This document shows, in pieces, positions 49,049 through 56,845 of a stretch of 64,000 nt of DNA. The stretch covers positions 62,001-126,000 of the forward strand of contig JAFUNF010000006.1 in NCBI GenBank assembly GCA_017473085.1, in the 5' to 3' direction. Position numbers and translations under genes: made by a program. This DNA is from Clostridia bacterium. Its GTDB lineage: Bacteria > Bacillota > Clostridia > Oscillospirales > CAG-272. Each line of letters begins with the position of its first letter. Within the stretch, counting starts at the first letter, position 1. Below the pieces are notes generated by a model. It searched no databases, had not been told where the DNA came from, and was given only the letters and a program-made list of their open reading frames with translations.

Positions 49049-50635
49049 ATGGAAAATATAGAAGTAAGCTTGTTATATCCAAGAGGCAAGTCTAAGAGTG
49101 ATAATATTCCTAAAATATCTGAAGAAACCCTAAGCTCTTTGGAGTTAAACTATGCAATTGATTTAAAGGATAGTAGTCTTTGCGAATATTTCACAACTGA
49201 TAAAGAAGTAATAGAATATCGTCAAAGCGTTTTTAAAGATATGCTTGAAAATAAGGCTCTTTGCAGTCTTTTGACAAGCTTGACTCCAATTTTAAATGAT
49301 ATTACCGAGTTAAGAAAGCTTTCGCAAGAATCTGCTAATAATGATTCATATTTATACAGCATAACAGAAATAGAGCTTTATGTATCGGCAATTGAGCATT
49401 TATATGATGGACTAAAAAATGTTAAGGATAAGGTAAAAAGTGAGGCTTTAGTTACACTTGCAAATCGTGTAGTTGAGCTTACAGAAAGTGATTATTATAA
49501 AGAATTAAACGAAAGACTAAAGGAATTAACCTCAAGAGTTCGTGAAATTAAAAGTGTAACTATTGGCGTAAATCTTGATGCTCGCTTAAGACCTGAATCA
49601 GCTGGAGTGTTAAGTGTCAATAACGAATATTTTAAATCAGGAGAGCTTTTGCAAAAAATCCTTCGTCTTGATTTTAAGAGCAATGAATACACTTGTATTG
49701 CAGCTCTTCAACCCTTCAAAAAAGGGCAAAATGATAACCAACAGCTCGCTCTTAATAACGCCTTCAATAACGCATTGAATGAGGTGTATAAAAGTTCAAT
49801 GCGTTCATGGAAAAGGGTGGTTAATGAATATGTGCTTGAAAAGGCAGATTTTTTAATCAAGCTTTCTCCTGAAATCGAGTTTGTTGTAAAAGCAACCGAG
49901 CTTATCAAAGCGCTTGAACAAACTCAGAACACGTTGACGTTTCCAATTATATATCCAATGAATAAAAAAATATTCAATACCAAGGGTATATATAATCCAA
50001 TTGTAGCAACTAAACTCAATGAAATAATGGTAACTAACGATTTTTCCTTCGACAAGGATGGAATGTTTTATGTATTATCTGGTCCGAACAGAGGTGGAAA
50101 ATCCGTAATTACTTGTGCAGTTGGACTTACCTTTGCTCTTTGTCAGCTTGGCTTACCAGTACCTGCAAGTAGTGCTGAAATTAGCCCTGTCGATGGCATC
50201 TTTACTCATTTCCCAAACGATGCCGAGGATACAATAGATAAGGGAAGACTTGGCGAAGAATGTGCAAGATTGTATGAAATTTTTGGCGATTTAACTGAAA
50301 ATAGTCTCGTCTTGCTTGATGAATCTCTTTCTTCAACAGGCTCGTACGAGGCTTCGTATATTGCATCTGAGGTGTTAAGCGGTCTCTCACTTGCTAAGTG
50401 CAGAGGAATATTTTCAACTCACCTTCACGAGCTTGCCTCGATGATTCCTGAAATAAACGAAAAATGCAAGCAGGATGGTGGAGAGAGAATAGATACCCTT
50501 GTTGCAGGTATGGATAACGGGGAGAGAAGCTTCGAAATCTTTAGAAAAACACCTGATGGAAGAAGCTATGCGAGGGATATTGCAGACAAGTATGGTATCT
50601 CTCTTGATAAGATTTTGAAAAAAATAAAAAAATAA
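49049..50635 (+). CDS. MutS-family ATPase (not canonical MutS)
   Basis: About 528 residues (an ATG three bases earlier is equally possible). It has a lever-like helical region and the MutS ATPase domain: Walker A SGPNRGGKSVITCAVG near residue 345, signature TIDKGRLGEECARLYEIF, Walker B NSLVLLDESLSSTGSYEA and the H-loop STHLHEL. It lacks the N-terminal mismatch-binding domain of MutS and the Smr domain of MutS2. Such stand-alone MutS-related proteins are of unknown function, perhaps acting on DNA or RNA junctions. Confidence 0.85.
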   Translation: MENIEVSLLYPRGKSKSDNIPKISEETLSSLELNYAIDLKDSSLCEYFTTDKEVIEYRQSVFKDMLENKALCSLLTSLTPILNDITELRKLSQESANNDSYLYSITEIELYVSAIEHLYDGLKNVKDKVKSEALVTLANRVVELTESDYYKELNERLKELTSRVREIKSVTIGVNLDARLRPESAGVLSVNNEYFKSGELLQKILRLDFKSNEYTCIAALQPFKKGQNDNQQLALNNAFNNALNEVYKSSMRSWKRVVNEYVLEKADFLIKLSPEIEFVVKATELIKALEQTQNTLTFPIIYPMNKKIFNTKGIYNPIVATKLNEIMVTNDFSFDKDGMFYVLSGPNRGGKSVITCAVGLTFALCQLGLPVPASSAEISPVDGIFTHFPNDAEDTIDKGRLGEECARLYEIFGDLTENSLVLLDESLSSTGSYEASYIASEVLSGLSLAKCRGIFSTHLHELASMIPEINEKCKQDGGERIDTLVAGMDNGERSFEIFRKTPDGRSYARDIADKYGISLDKILKKIKK

Positions 50636-50656
50636 TTAAAAATTTTAAAATTAGTA

Positions 50657-50685
50657 TTGCAATTACAAAAAGTGTGTGATATAAT
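50657..50685 (+). promoter_or_regulatory. Promoter of rpmB
   Basis: TTGCAA, 17 bases, TATAAT, with GGAGGTG before the ATG at 50740. Confidence 0.75.
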
Positions 50686-50739
50686 ACTAAACGTAATTTT
50701 TGATAGATTAGTTTTATCTACATAAACGGAGGTGTAAAA

Positions 50740-50928
50740 ATGGCTATTTGTTCTGTATGTGGAAAAGGTATTTCTTTTGGACACAATGTTTCTCACTCTA
50801 ACCGTAAGACAAACAGAGTTTGGAAACCAAATATCAGAAAAGTAAAGGCGGTTGTTGACGGTTCAAACAAGACAATCAGCGTATGTTCACGTTGTCTTCG
50901 TTCCGGCAAGGTTACTCGTGCTATCTAA
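50740..50928 (+). CDS. rpmB: Ribosomal protein L28
   Basis: 62 residues, the small Gram-positive form. MAICSVCGKGISFGHNVSHS begins the protein, and four cysteines, C-x2-C near the N terminus and CSRC near the C terminus, make it the zinc-binding variant (C+). Organisms that hold C+ forms sometimes also have a cysteine-free copy under Zur control; none is in the window. It has its own promoter and a strong terminator. Confidence 0.97.
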   Translation: MAICSVCGKGISFGHNVSHSNRKTNRVWKPNIRKVKAVVDGSNKTISVCSRCLRSGKVTRAI

Positions 50929-50939
50929 CAATTGAAATT

Positions 50940-50968
50940 AAAGACCGTAATGCTTACGGTCTTTTTTT
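50940..50968 (+). terminator. Terminator after rpmB
   Basis: AAAGACCGTAA-TGC-TTACGGTCTTT with seven T. Confidence 0.9.
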
Positions 50969-50984
50969 CGTATTAAGGAGAAAT

Positions 50985-51680
50985 ATGATAATTTTAGTAA
51001 ATTATAAAATTGCAAAACAATTATCTGAATTTGTAGATGATAAGGTAATTGCACTACCACCATATAGTAATCTTGATTCGCCTGTTAATTCACATGCTGA
51101 TATGCTTGTATCTGTACTTGACAATACAATTTTTATTTACAAGGATTATTATGAGCAAAATAGAGAAGTATTCGATAGCATTAAAAAATATAACATTATA
51201 CCTTGTGAGCATAAATGTAAAAGAGACTATCCAAACGATATTGGCTTAAATGTATTAATAATGGGCAAAAAGATATTTTGTAATTCAAAATTTGTTGCAG
51301 GTGAGCTTTTAGAATATGCAAAAAATAATAACTATAAAATAATAGATGTAAAGCAAGGCTACAGCTGTTGCTCGACACTGGCAATAAATGAAAATCACGC
51401 AATAACAAGCGATATTGGTATGTATAAGTCTCTTGTTCATGAAAATATTTCAACCTTATTAATCACAAATAACGGCATCTCTCTTGAAGGATATAATTGT
51501 GGTTTTATCGGGGGGAGTGGCGGAATTTTAAATAATTCTGTTATATTTTTTGGAAATATTAAAAAGCATATAGACTTTCCTAAAATTGAACAATTAATAA
51601 AGGGAAATGATATGGCAATATTGTCAATTTTTCCCGATGGAGTGTCTGATTTTGGTGGATTTAAGGTATTAGAATGTTGA
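50985..51680 (+). CDS. DUF6873-family protein (amidinotransferase-like GME fold)
   Basis: 231 residues from ATG 50985 after AAGGAG; the longer frame reads through rpmB and its terminator. The phrases NVLIMGKKIFCNSKFVAGELLEYA, VKQGYSCCSTLAINENHAITSD and FIGGSGGILNNSVIFFGNI match a clostridial family annotated as DUF6873 with the guanidine-modifying-enzyme fold. A conserved cysteine-rich SCCS loop might be functional. The reaction is unknown. It lies between two terminators, after rpmB, and may be transcribed by read-through. Confidence 0.75.
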   Translation: MIILVNYKIAKQLSEFVDDKVIALPPYSNLDSPVNSHADMLVSVLDNTIFIYKDYYEQNREVFDSIKKYNIIPCEHKCKRDYPNDIGLNVLIMGKKIFCNSKFVAGELLEYAKNNNYKIIDVKQGYSCCSTLAINENHAITSDIGMYKSLVHENISTLLITNNGISLEGYNCGFIGGSGGILNNSVIFFGNIKKHIDFPKIEQLIKGNDMAILSIFPDGVSDFGGFKVLEC

Positions 51681-51689
51681 ATTGTCAAT

Positions 51690-51717
51690 AAAAATGCGGT
51701 TTATTCCGCATTTTTTT
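51690..51717 (+). terminator. Terminator after the DUF6873 gene
   Basis: AATGCGG-TTTATT-CCGCATT with seven T. Confidence 0.85.
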
Positions 51718-51740
51718 GTTAAAACACTGTTAAAAAAGAC

Positions 51741-51769
51741 TTGTAAATTATTATATCTTATGTTATAAT
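51741..51769 (+). promoter_or_regulatory. Promoter of the cdaA unit
   Basis: TTGTAA, 17 bases, TATAAT, about 50 bases before the cdaA start. Confidence 0.7.
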
Positions 51770-51819
51770 ATTACATGCACTAAAGATATATGTGTGATTA
51801 CTTACGTCGGAGGTTTAAC

Positions 51820-52695
51820 ATGGAGTGGTTTAGTGATTGGTTTTTTCATTTTACTTCACTTATTGCAAGGATAGATTGGTGGAGAGATATTCTTGACATT
51901 TTATTTTTAGCTTTGGCTATTTTTAGCGTTTATTCATTTATCAAAGAACGTCGTGCAGGTCAGCTTGCTCTTGGCGCAGTGATTTTATTCGCTTTCCTGA
52001 CAATTTGCGAGCTACTACAGCTTCGTGCTATGCAGTTTATACTTTCAAATAATTTCCAAGTTGGTATTATACTACTTGTTCTTATTTTCCAACCCGAGCT
52101 TCGTTCTGCACTTGAAAAAATGGGAGGAAGCTCCATAAAAAGTATTAAAAGCTTTGGTGATCAAAAGAACGGTGCGCTCACCAACGGAATGATTGACGAT
52201 TTTACTGAGGCTATATTTGATTTAGCGAAAACAAAGACTGGTGCGCTTGTTGTTTTCGAAAGAAACACAAAGCTTGGAGATACAATTCTTACTGGTACAA
52301 TTGTTAATGCACAATTTAGTGGTACACTTTTGAAGAGCATATTCTTTAATAAAGCTCCATTACACGATGGTGCAGTAATTATAAGAGCTAATAGAATTCA
52401 CTCAGCTGCTTGCTTGCTTCCTCTTGAGTCAAGCAGAGAGGTATTTAAGGATTTGGGCACCAGACACCGTGCTGCTATTGGTATCAGCGAGATAAGTGAC
52501 TGTATTTCTGTTGTTGTTTCTGAAGAAACAGGTATCGTTTCAATCGCTCATGAGGGCAAGCTTAACAGAAACTTTACTAAAGCAAGCATGAGAAAGAAGC
52601 TTCAAGAGTATTTGATTCCCAAAACCCAAGACTCTAAGAAGAAATTCAAGTCAAGATTTGGATTTCGTCGTAATGATGGCGAAGAAAATGCATAA
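51820..52695 (+). CDS. cdaA: Diadenylate cyclase CdaA
   Basis: About 291 residues. Three N-terminal membrane segments (residues about 20-95) anchor a DisA_N domain that makes c-di-AMP from two ATP; the catalytic DGA and RHR motifs appear as HDGAVII and TRHRAAIG. c-di-AMP controls potassium and osmolyte uptake and cell-wall balance in Firmicutes. The start is ATG 51820 after GTCGGAGG; the ATG at 51790 lacks a site. The next gene is a short cdaR-like gene, but glmM, usually third, is absent here. Confidence 0.95.
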   Translation: MEWFSDWFFHFTSLIARIDWWRDILDILFLALAIFSVYSFIKERRAGQLALGAVILFAFLTICELLQLRAMQFILSNNFQVGIILLVLIFQPELRSALEKMGGSSIKSIKSFGDQKNGALTNGMIDDFTEAIFDLAKTKTGALVVFERNTKLGDTILTGTIVNAQFSGTLLKSIFFNKAPLHDGAVIIRANRIHSAACLLPLESSREVFKDLGTRHRAAIGISEISDCISVVVSEETGIVSIAHEGKLNRNFTKASMRKKLQEYLIPKTQDSKKKFKSRFGFRRNDGEENA

Positions 52696-52706
52696 GGAGG
52701 AATAAA

Positions 52707-53081
52707 ATGGATTTTACTAAAACAACTGAAATAGATATTTCCTCCATGCACGATTCTATGGAGGAGGCTACACCCAAGAAAAATAATGCTGGAAAGATAA
52801 TCTCAATGATTTTATCTCTTCTAATAGCATTTATCATTTGGGTTTACGCATTTGAAAATGACCCAACCATCGAAAAAGATATTTACTACGATGTGCCTGT
52901 TATTAATTCAACTGAGTATGTTAATGTTTGGGTTGAAGGCACAAACAGTCAGCTTGCAGATTTGAAGAAGGAATATATCGAGGTTACCTTCGAAAATGGC
53001 ACATATTCTGCACAAATCACAATTGACGATCAACCAAGATATGCTTACAAATGTACTGTTGAAGTACCGAGTGAAAAATAA
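52707..53081 (+). CDS. Short CdaR-like protein with one YbbR-type domain
   Basis: 124 residues: a cytoplasmic N terminus of about 28 residues, one membrane helix (IISMILSLLIAFIIWVYAFE), and a single extracellular YbbR-like beta domain (EKDIYYDVPVINSTEYVNVWVEG). CdaR usually has three to four YbbR domains and over 300 residues, and regulates CdaA. Its place 11 bases after cdaA supports the same job in minimal form. The frame ends cleanly and the next gene starts three bases on, so the shortening is not an obvious frameshift. Confidence 0.8.
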   Translation: MDFTKTTEIDISSMHDSMEEATPKKNNAGKIISMILSLLIAFIIWVYAFENDPTIEKDIYYDVPVINSTEYVNVWVEGTNSQLADLKKEYIEVTFENGTYSAQITIDDQPRYAYKCTVEVPSEK

Positions 53082-53083
53082 AC

Positions 53084-54658
53084 ATGGTTAGATTAATTGT
53101 AGAGCAGATTAAGGTACCTGTTAATACAAAAGAAGCCGAAGTATTTGAGATTGCAAGGGCACGGTTAAAGAAAACTCGTGCCTTTTCTCTTTCAAAAGAG
53201 TTTTATGTTTACAAAAAGTCAATTGATGCGAGAAAAAAAGATGATATTAAGCTTGTTTATTCAGTTTGCGCATTAGTTGAACCTATTGGAAAATTAACTG
53301 AAAAGCTTCTTAATAGCAATCAATTAAAAATTCTTCCTAATGACAATATTGATTTTGTAATTAACGGAGAAATACCTGAAAAAAAGCCCTTAATCGTTGG
53401 TTTTGGACCAGCTGGAATGTTTTGTGCTATCGCTCTTGCTAAAGCAGGATTGAAGCCTGTAATTGTTGAAAGAGGTGCCGATGTTGACACAAGAGTTGAG
53501 CTTGTAGAAAGGTTTTACAAAACAAAACAGCTTGACTGTAATACAAATATTCAATTTGGCGCAGGTGGAGCAGGAACGTTTTCTGATGGAAAATTAACAA
53601 CTGGAATTAATGACCCTAAGTGTGCTTTTGTACTTAAAACGTTATATGAATTTGGTGCACCAGAGGATATCTTGTATAGTGCTAAGCCACATATTGGCAC
53701 GGACATTCTGAGAAAGGTTGTAAAAAATATTGCAAAGCATATAGAGGAGTTAGGTGGAGAAATTCACTACAACACTAAGCTTGAAAGCTTTTCGAATGGA
53801 GTTGCAAAAACCAATAAGGGTAGCTTTGAGTATTCTTCACTTGTACTTGCATTTGGCCATAGTGCAAGAGATACTTATAATTATTTAATTAAAAGTGGTG
53901 TAGCTATTGAGCCAAAGCCATTTTCTGTGGGTGTACGCGTAGAGCACCTTCAAGCTGACATAAATTATGCTATGTATGGAGAGCTTGCTAATACTTTAAA
54001 TCTCGGTGCTGCTAACTACAAGATTTCTCATCGTGAAAATGAGCGAGGCGTTTATTCATTTTGTATGTGTCCTGGTGGCGAGGTCGTTGCAGCACAAAGC
54101 GAAGAGGGAACTGTAGTCGTAAATGGAATGAGCCACCATGCTCGTAATGGTATCAATTCTAATTCTGCTATTGTTGTTCAAATAAATCGAGAAGACTATG
54201 GGTCAACACCTACAAAAGCAATTGAATATCAACGCAATTTGGAAAAAAAGGCATTTATAGCCACAGGTGCAAATTATTCAGCACCAGCACAAACTCTGGG
54301 TGACTTCTATCAAAATAAGGCGATAAGTGAGCCAACCAGGATAATGCCAACATATATGAATGGTAATGTTTCCATTTGCGACTTAAATAAAATTTTACCT
54401 AAAACAGTTTGCGATTATTTGAAGCTTGGCTTTAGACAATTTGGTAAAAAAATAAATGGTTTTGATAATGATGATGTAATACTTACTGGTGTTGAGACCA
54501 GAACATCATCACCTGTAAGAATATTACGAACCGAAAGGTATAATATGCTTGGTCATCCTTGTGTGTATCCTTGTGGCGAGGGTGCTGGCTATGCAGGTGG
54601 AATAATGAGTGCAGCGGTCGATGGCTTGAATGTCGGACTATCAATTTTAAATAGATAA
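53084..54658 (+). CDS. COG2509-type FAD-dependent oxidoreductase
   Basis: 524 residues. A distinctive N-terminal domain of about 90 residues precedes the FAD-binding Rossmann motif LIVGFGPAGMFCAIALAKAG near residue 105. The GAGGAGTFSDGKLTTGI block and the late PCGEGAGYAGGIMSAAVDGL are typical of this uncharacterised flavoprotein family. Substrate is unknown. It is translationally close to the cdaR-like gene (2 bases) and recJ (9 bases), so it is likely part of the cdaA-recJ-rel unit. Confidence 0.88.
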   Translation: MVRLIVEQIKVPVNTKEAEVFEIARARLKKTRAFSLSKEFYVYKKSIDARKKDDIKLVYSVCALVEPIGKLTEKLLNSNQLKILPNDNIDFVINGEIPEKKPLIVGFGPAGMFCAIALAKAGLKPVIVERGADVDTRVELVERFYKTKQLDCNTNIQFGAGGAGTFSDGKLTTGINDPKCAFVLKTLYEFGAPEDILYSAKPHIGTDILRKVVKNIAKHIEELGGEIHYNTKLESFSNGVAKTNKGSFEYSSLVLAFGHSARDTYNYLIKSGVAIEPKPFSVGVRVEHLQADINYAMYGELANTLNLGAANYKISHRENERGVYSFCMCPGGEVVAAQSEEGTVVVNGMSHHARNGINSNSAIVVQINREDYGSTPTKAIEYQRNLEKKAFIATGANYSAPAQTLGDFYQNKAISEPTRIMPTYMNGNVSICDLNKILPKTVCDYLKLGFRQFGKKINGFDNDDVILTGVETRTSSPVRILRTERYNMLGHPCVYPCGEGAGYAGGIMSAAVDGLNVGLSILNR

Positions 54659-54667
54659 AGGAATGAA

Positions 54668-56830
54668 ATGAATAGAAGAGTAAACAAAAAATGGAGCATT
54701 AAGCTTAATCCTGATGAAGCATCGATTGTAGAAAAAATTTCGAACGAGTTGGGAGTTAGCGAAATATTAGCTTCTCTCATAGTTAATCGTGGCTACAAAA
54801 CACCACAAGATGCAAGGGATTTTATTACAAAAAGTCAAGAAATTTTACACGACCCATTTTTACTGAATGATATGGATGTGGCAACTGATATTATTCTTTC
54901 TGCCATTGCAAATAATAAAAAAATCACAATCTTTGGAGACTTTGATGTTGACGGAGTTACATCTGTCAGCATTCTATACTTGTATCTGCAGAGCATAGGA
55001 GCAAATGTCAATTATTATATACCTGCACGCTTGACTGAGGGTTACGGAATGTCCTGTACGGCGATAGATAAGCTTCACAAGGACGGCACTAATCTAATAA
55101 TTACAGTAGATACAGGTGTTACTGGTATTGAAGAAATAGAGCGTGCTAACAGCTTAGGCATTGATGTTATTGTTACCGACCATCACGAGTGTGCCGAAGT
55201 ACTACCTAATGCAAAAGCTGTAATTAATCCTAAGAGAAAAGATACTACATACCCATTTCAGCACTTGGCAGGAGTTGGTGTTGTCTTCAAGCTTCTTTGT
55301 GCTTTGGAAAGCAAAAGAGCAAATATTGATGTTTGGGAAGCAACGAAAAAAATTGCCTACGAATATGCAGATTTAACTGCAATTGGTACAATTGCCGATG
55401 TAATGCCTATCTCTGATGAAAACCGAATAATTGTATCTTTGGGCTTGCACCAAACAGAAAAAACAAATAAAGTCGGTCTCAAAGAGTTAGTCGAGGTTTG
55501 TCGAAATGGCGAGGGAAAGAGTGTAAAGAATAAGACAAAAAAGAAAATTAACTCTACCTTTGTAAGTTACACTATGGGACCAAGAATTAATGCTGCGGGA
55601 AGAATTAATTTAGCAAATTTGGCTGTAGAATTGTTTCTTGAGCAGGATAGCGAGCGAGCTAAGCTATTAGTTTATCAGCTTTGTGAGATAAACAGAGAAA
55701 GACAAGCTTTAGAAAACTATATTGCCGATATGGCAAGCGAAATTGTTGAAAATGAAGTACCTGATGATAAATCAATCCTTATATTAGATCATGATGATTG
55801 GCACCATGGCGTAGTTGGGATTGTATCATCTCGCTTAACTGAAAAATACGGACTAACATCGATTTTAATATCCTTCGAAGGTAATGAAAATCCTAATGAC
55901 CCTGAAGCAATAGGTAAGGGCTCTGGAAGAAGTGCGGAAGGAATGAATTTAGTAGTTGCCTTAAACGAATGTGCTGACATTTTAGAGAAATATGGTGGAC
56001 ATGAGCTTGCTGCTGGCTTAAGTATAAAAAGAAAGAACCTACCTGAGTTTAAGGTTAGAATGGAAGCTTATGCAAAAAAGAGCTTCAAGGGGACAGAGCC
56101 AGAGCACGTTTTAGAAATAGATAGGGAGCTATCCGTAAGGGATATTACACTTGATTTGGCTAAAGAGATTTCCTCCTTAGAGCCTTGTGGAGCATCAAAT
56201 CCAACCCCATTATTTTGCATAAAAAATGCAACCTTGATAGATATTCTTCCTGTTGGTATGAATAGGCATCTTAAATTAACCTTTTTAAAGGATGGCAAGA
56301 GCCTTCCAGCAATGCTGTTTTCGGTAACACCACAAGAGTTTGCCATGAGCCGAGGAGATGAGGTTGATATTGCCTTTACGCTTGAGGTCAATGAGTTTAA
56401 TGGTACCTGCAGTGCACAAATGCTTATAAAGGACATTAAGCTAAGCCAACGCTCAGCACAGTTTGAGTTGCTTAACGAGGAGCTTTATCAATGTGCTAAG
56501 GCTGGTAATTCCGAGCTTGGTCCTGACTATATTATTCCTCAAAGAAATGATTGTGGAATAATATATAATCAGCTTTTGAATTCTTCAAGAATGGGCAAGG
56601 ACAGTTACAGAATAAGCAGATTGCTTGCCGATGTAAGTAAGCAAAACAAAGATTTAAATTACGTTAAAATTAAATTTATCTTAAGCATATTCAGAGAGCT
56701 TAACATTGTAAATATTGATATGGTTGACGAGTTTTCCTTTAACTTCCATTTTTCCTATCCTAAGATAAAGGTAAGCTTGGATAAGTCAAATATTTTAAGG
56801 AAGCTAAAGCAAACGTATAAGAACAAATAA
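54668..56830 (+). CDS. recJ: Single-stranded-DNA-specific exonuclease RecJ
   Basis: A 720-residue 5'-3' exonuclease of the DHH phosphoesterase family, active in recombination and repair. DFDVDGVTSVSIL near residue 95 is motif I; TDHHECAEVLPNAKAVINPK is the DHH motif; the DHHA1 part has SGRSAEGMNLVVAL and GGHELAAGLSI. The C terminus carries the OB-type domain (HLKLTFLKDGKSLPAMLF) and an extra 130 residues. It overlaps neither neighbour; the rel gene follows after 15 bases. Confidence 0.95.
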   Translation: MNRRVNKKWSIKLNPDEASIVEKISNELGVSEILASLIVNRGYKTPQDARDFITKSQEILHDPFLLNDMDVATDIILSAIANNKKITIFGDFDVDGVTSVSILYLYLQSIGANVNYYIPARLTEGYGMSCTAIDKLHKDGTNLIITVDTGVTGIEEIERANSLGIDVIVTDHHECAEVLPNAKAVINPKRKDTTYPFQHLAGVGVVFKLLCALESKRANIDVWEATKKIAYEYADLTAIGTIADVMPISDENRIIVSLGLHQTEKTNKVGLKELVEVCRNGEGKSVKNKTKKKINSTFVSYTMGPRINAAGRINLANLAVELFLEQDSERAKLLVYQLCEINRERQALENYIADMASEIVENEVPDDKSILILDHDDWHHGVVGIVSSRLTEKYGLTSILISFEGNENPNDPEAIGKGSGRSAEGMNLVVALNECADILEKYGGHELAAGLSIKRKNLPEFKVRMEAYAKKSFKGTEPEHVLEIDRELSVRDITLDLAKEISSLEPCGASNPTPLFCIKNATLIDILPVGMNRHLKLTFLKDGKSLPAMLFSVTPQEFAMSRGDEVDIAFTLEVNEFNGTCSAQMLIKDIKLSQRSAQFELLNEELYQCAKAGNSELGPDYIIPQRNDCGIIYNQLLNSSRMGKDSYRISRLLADVSKQNKDLNYVKIKFILSIFRELNIVNIDMVDEFSFNFHFSYPKIKVSLDKSNILRKLKQTYKNK

Positions 56831-56845
56831 GAAAGGAGAACTTCT

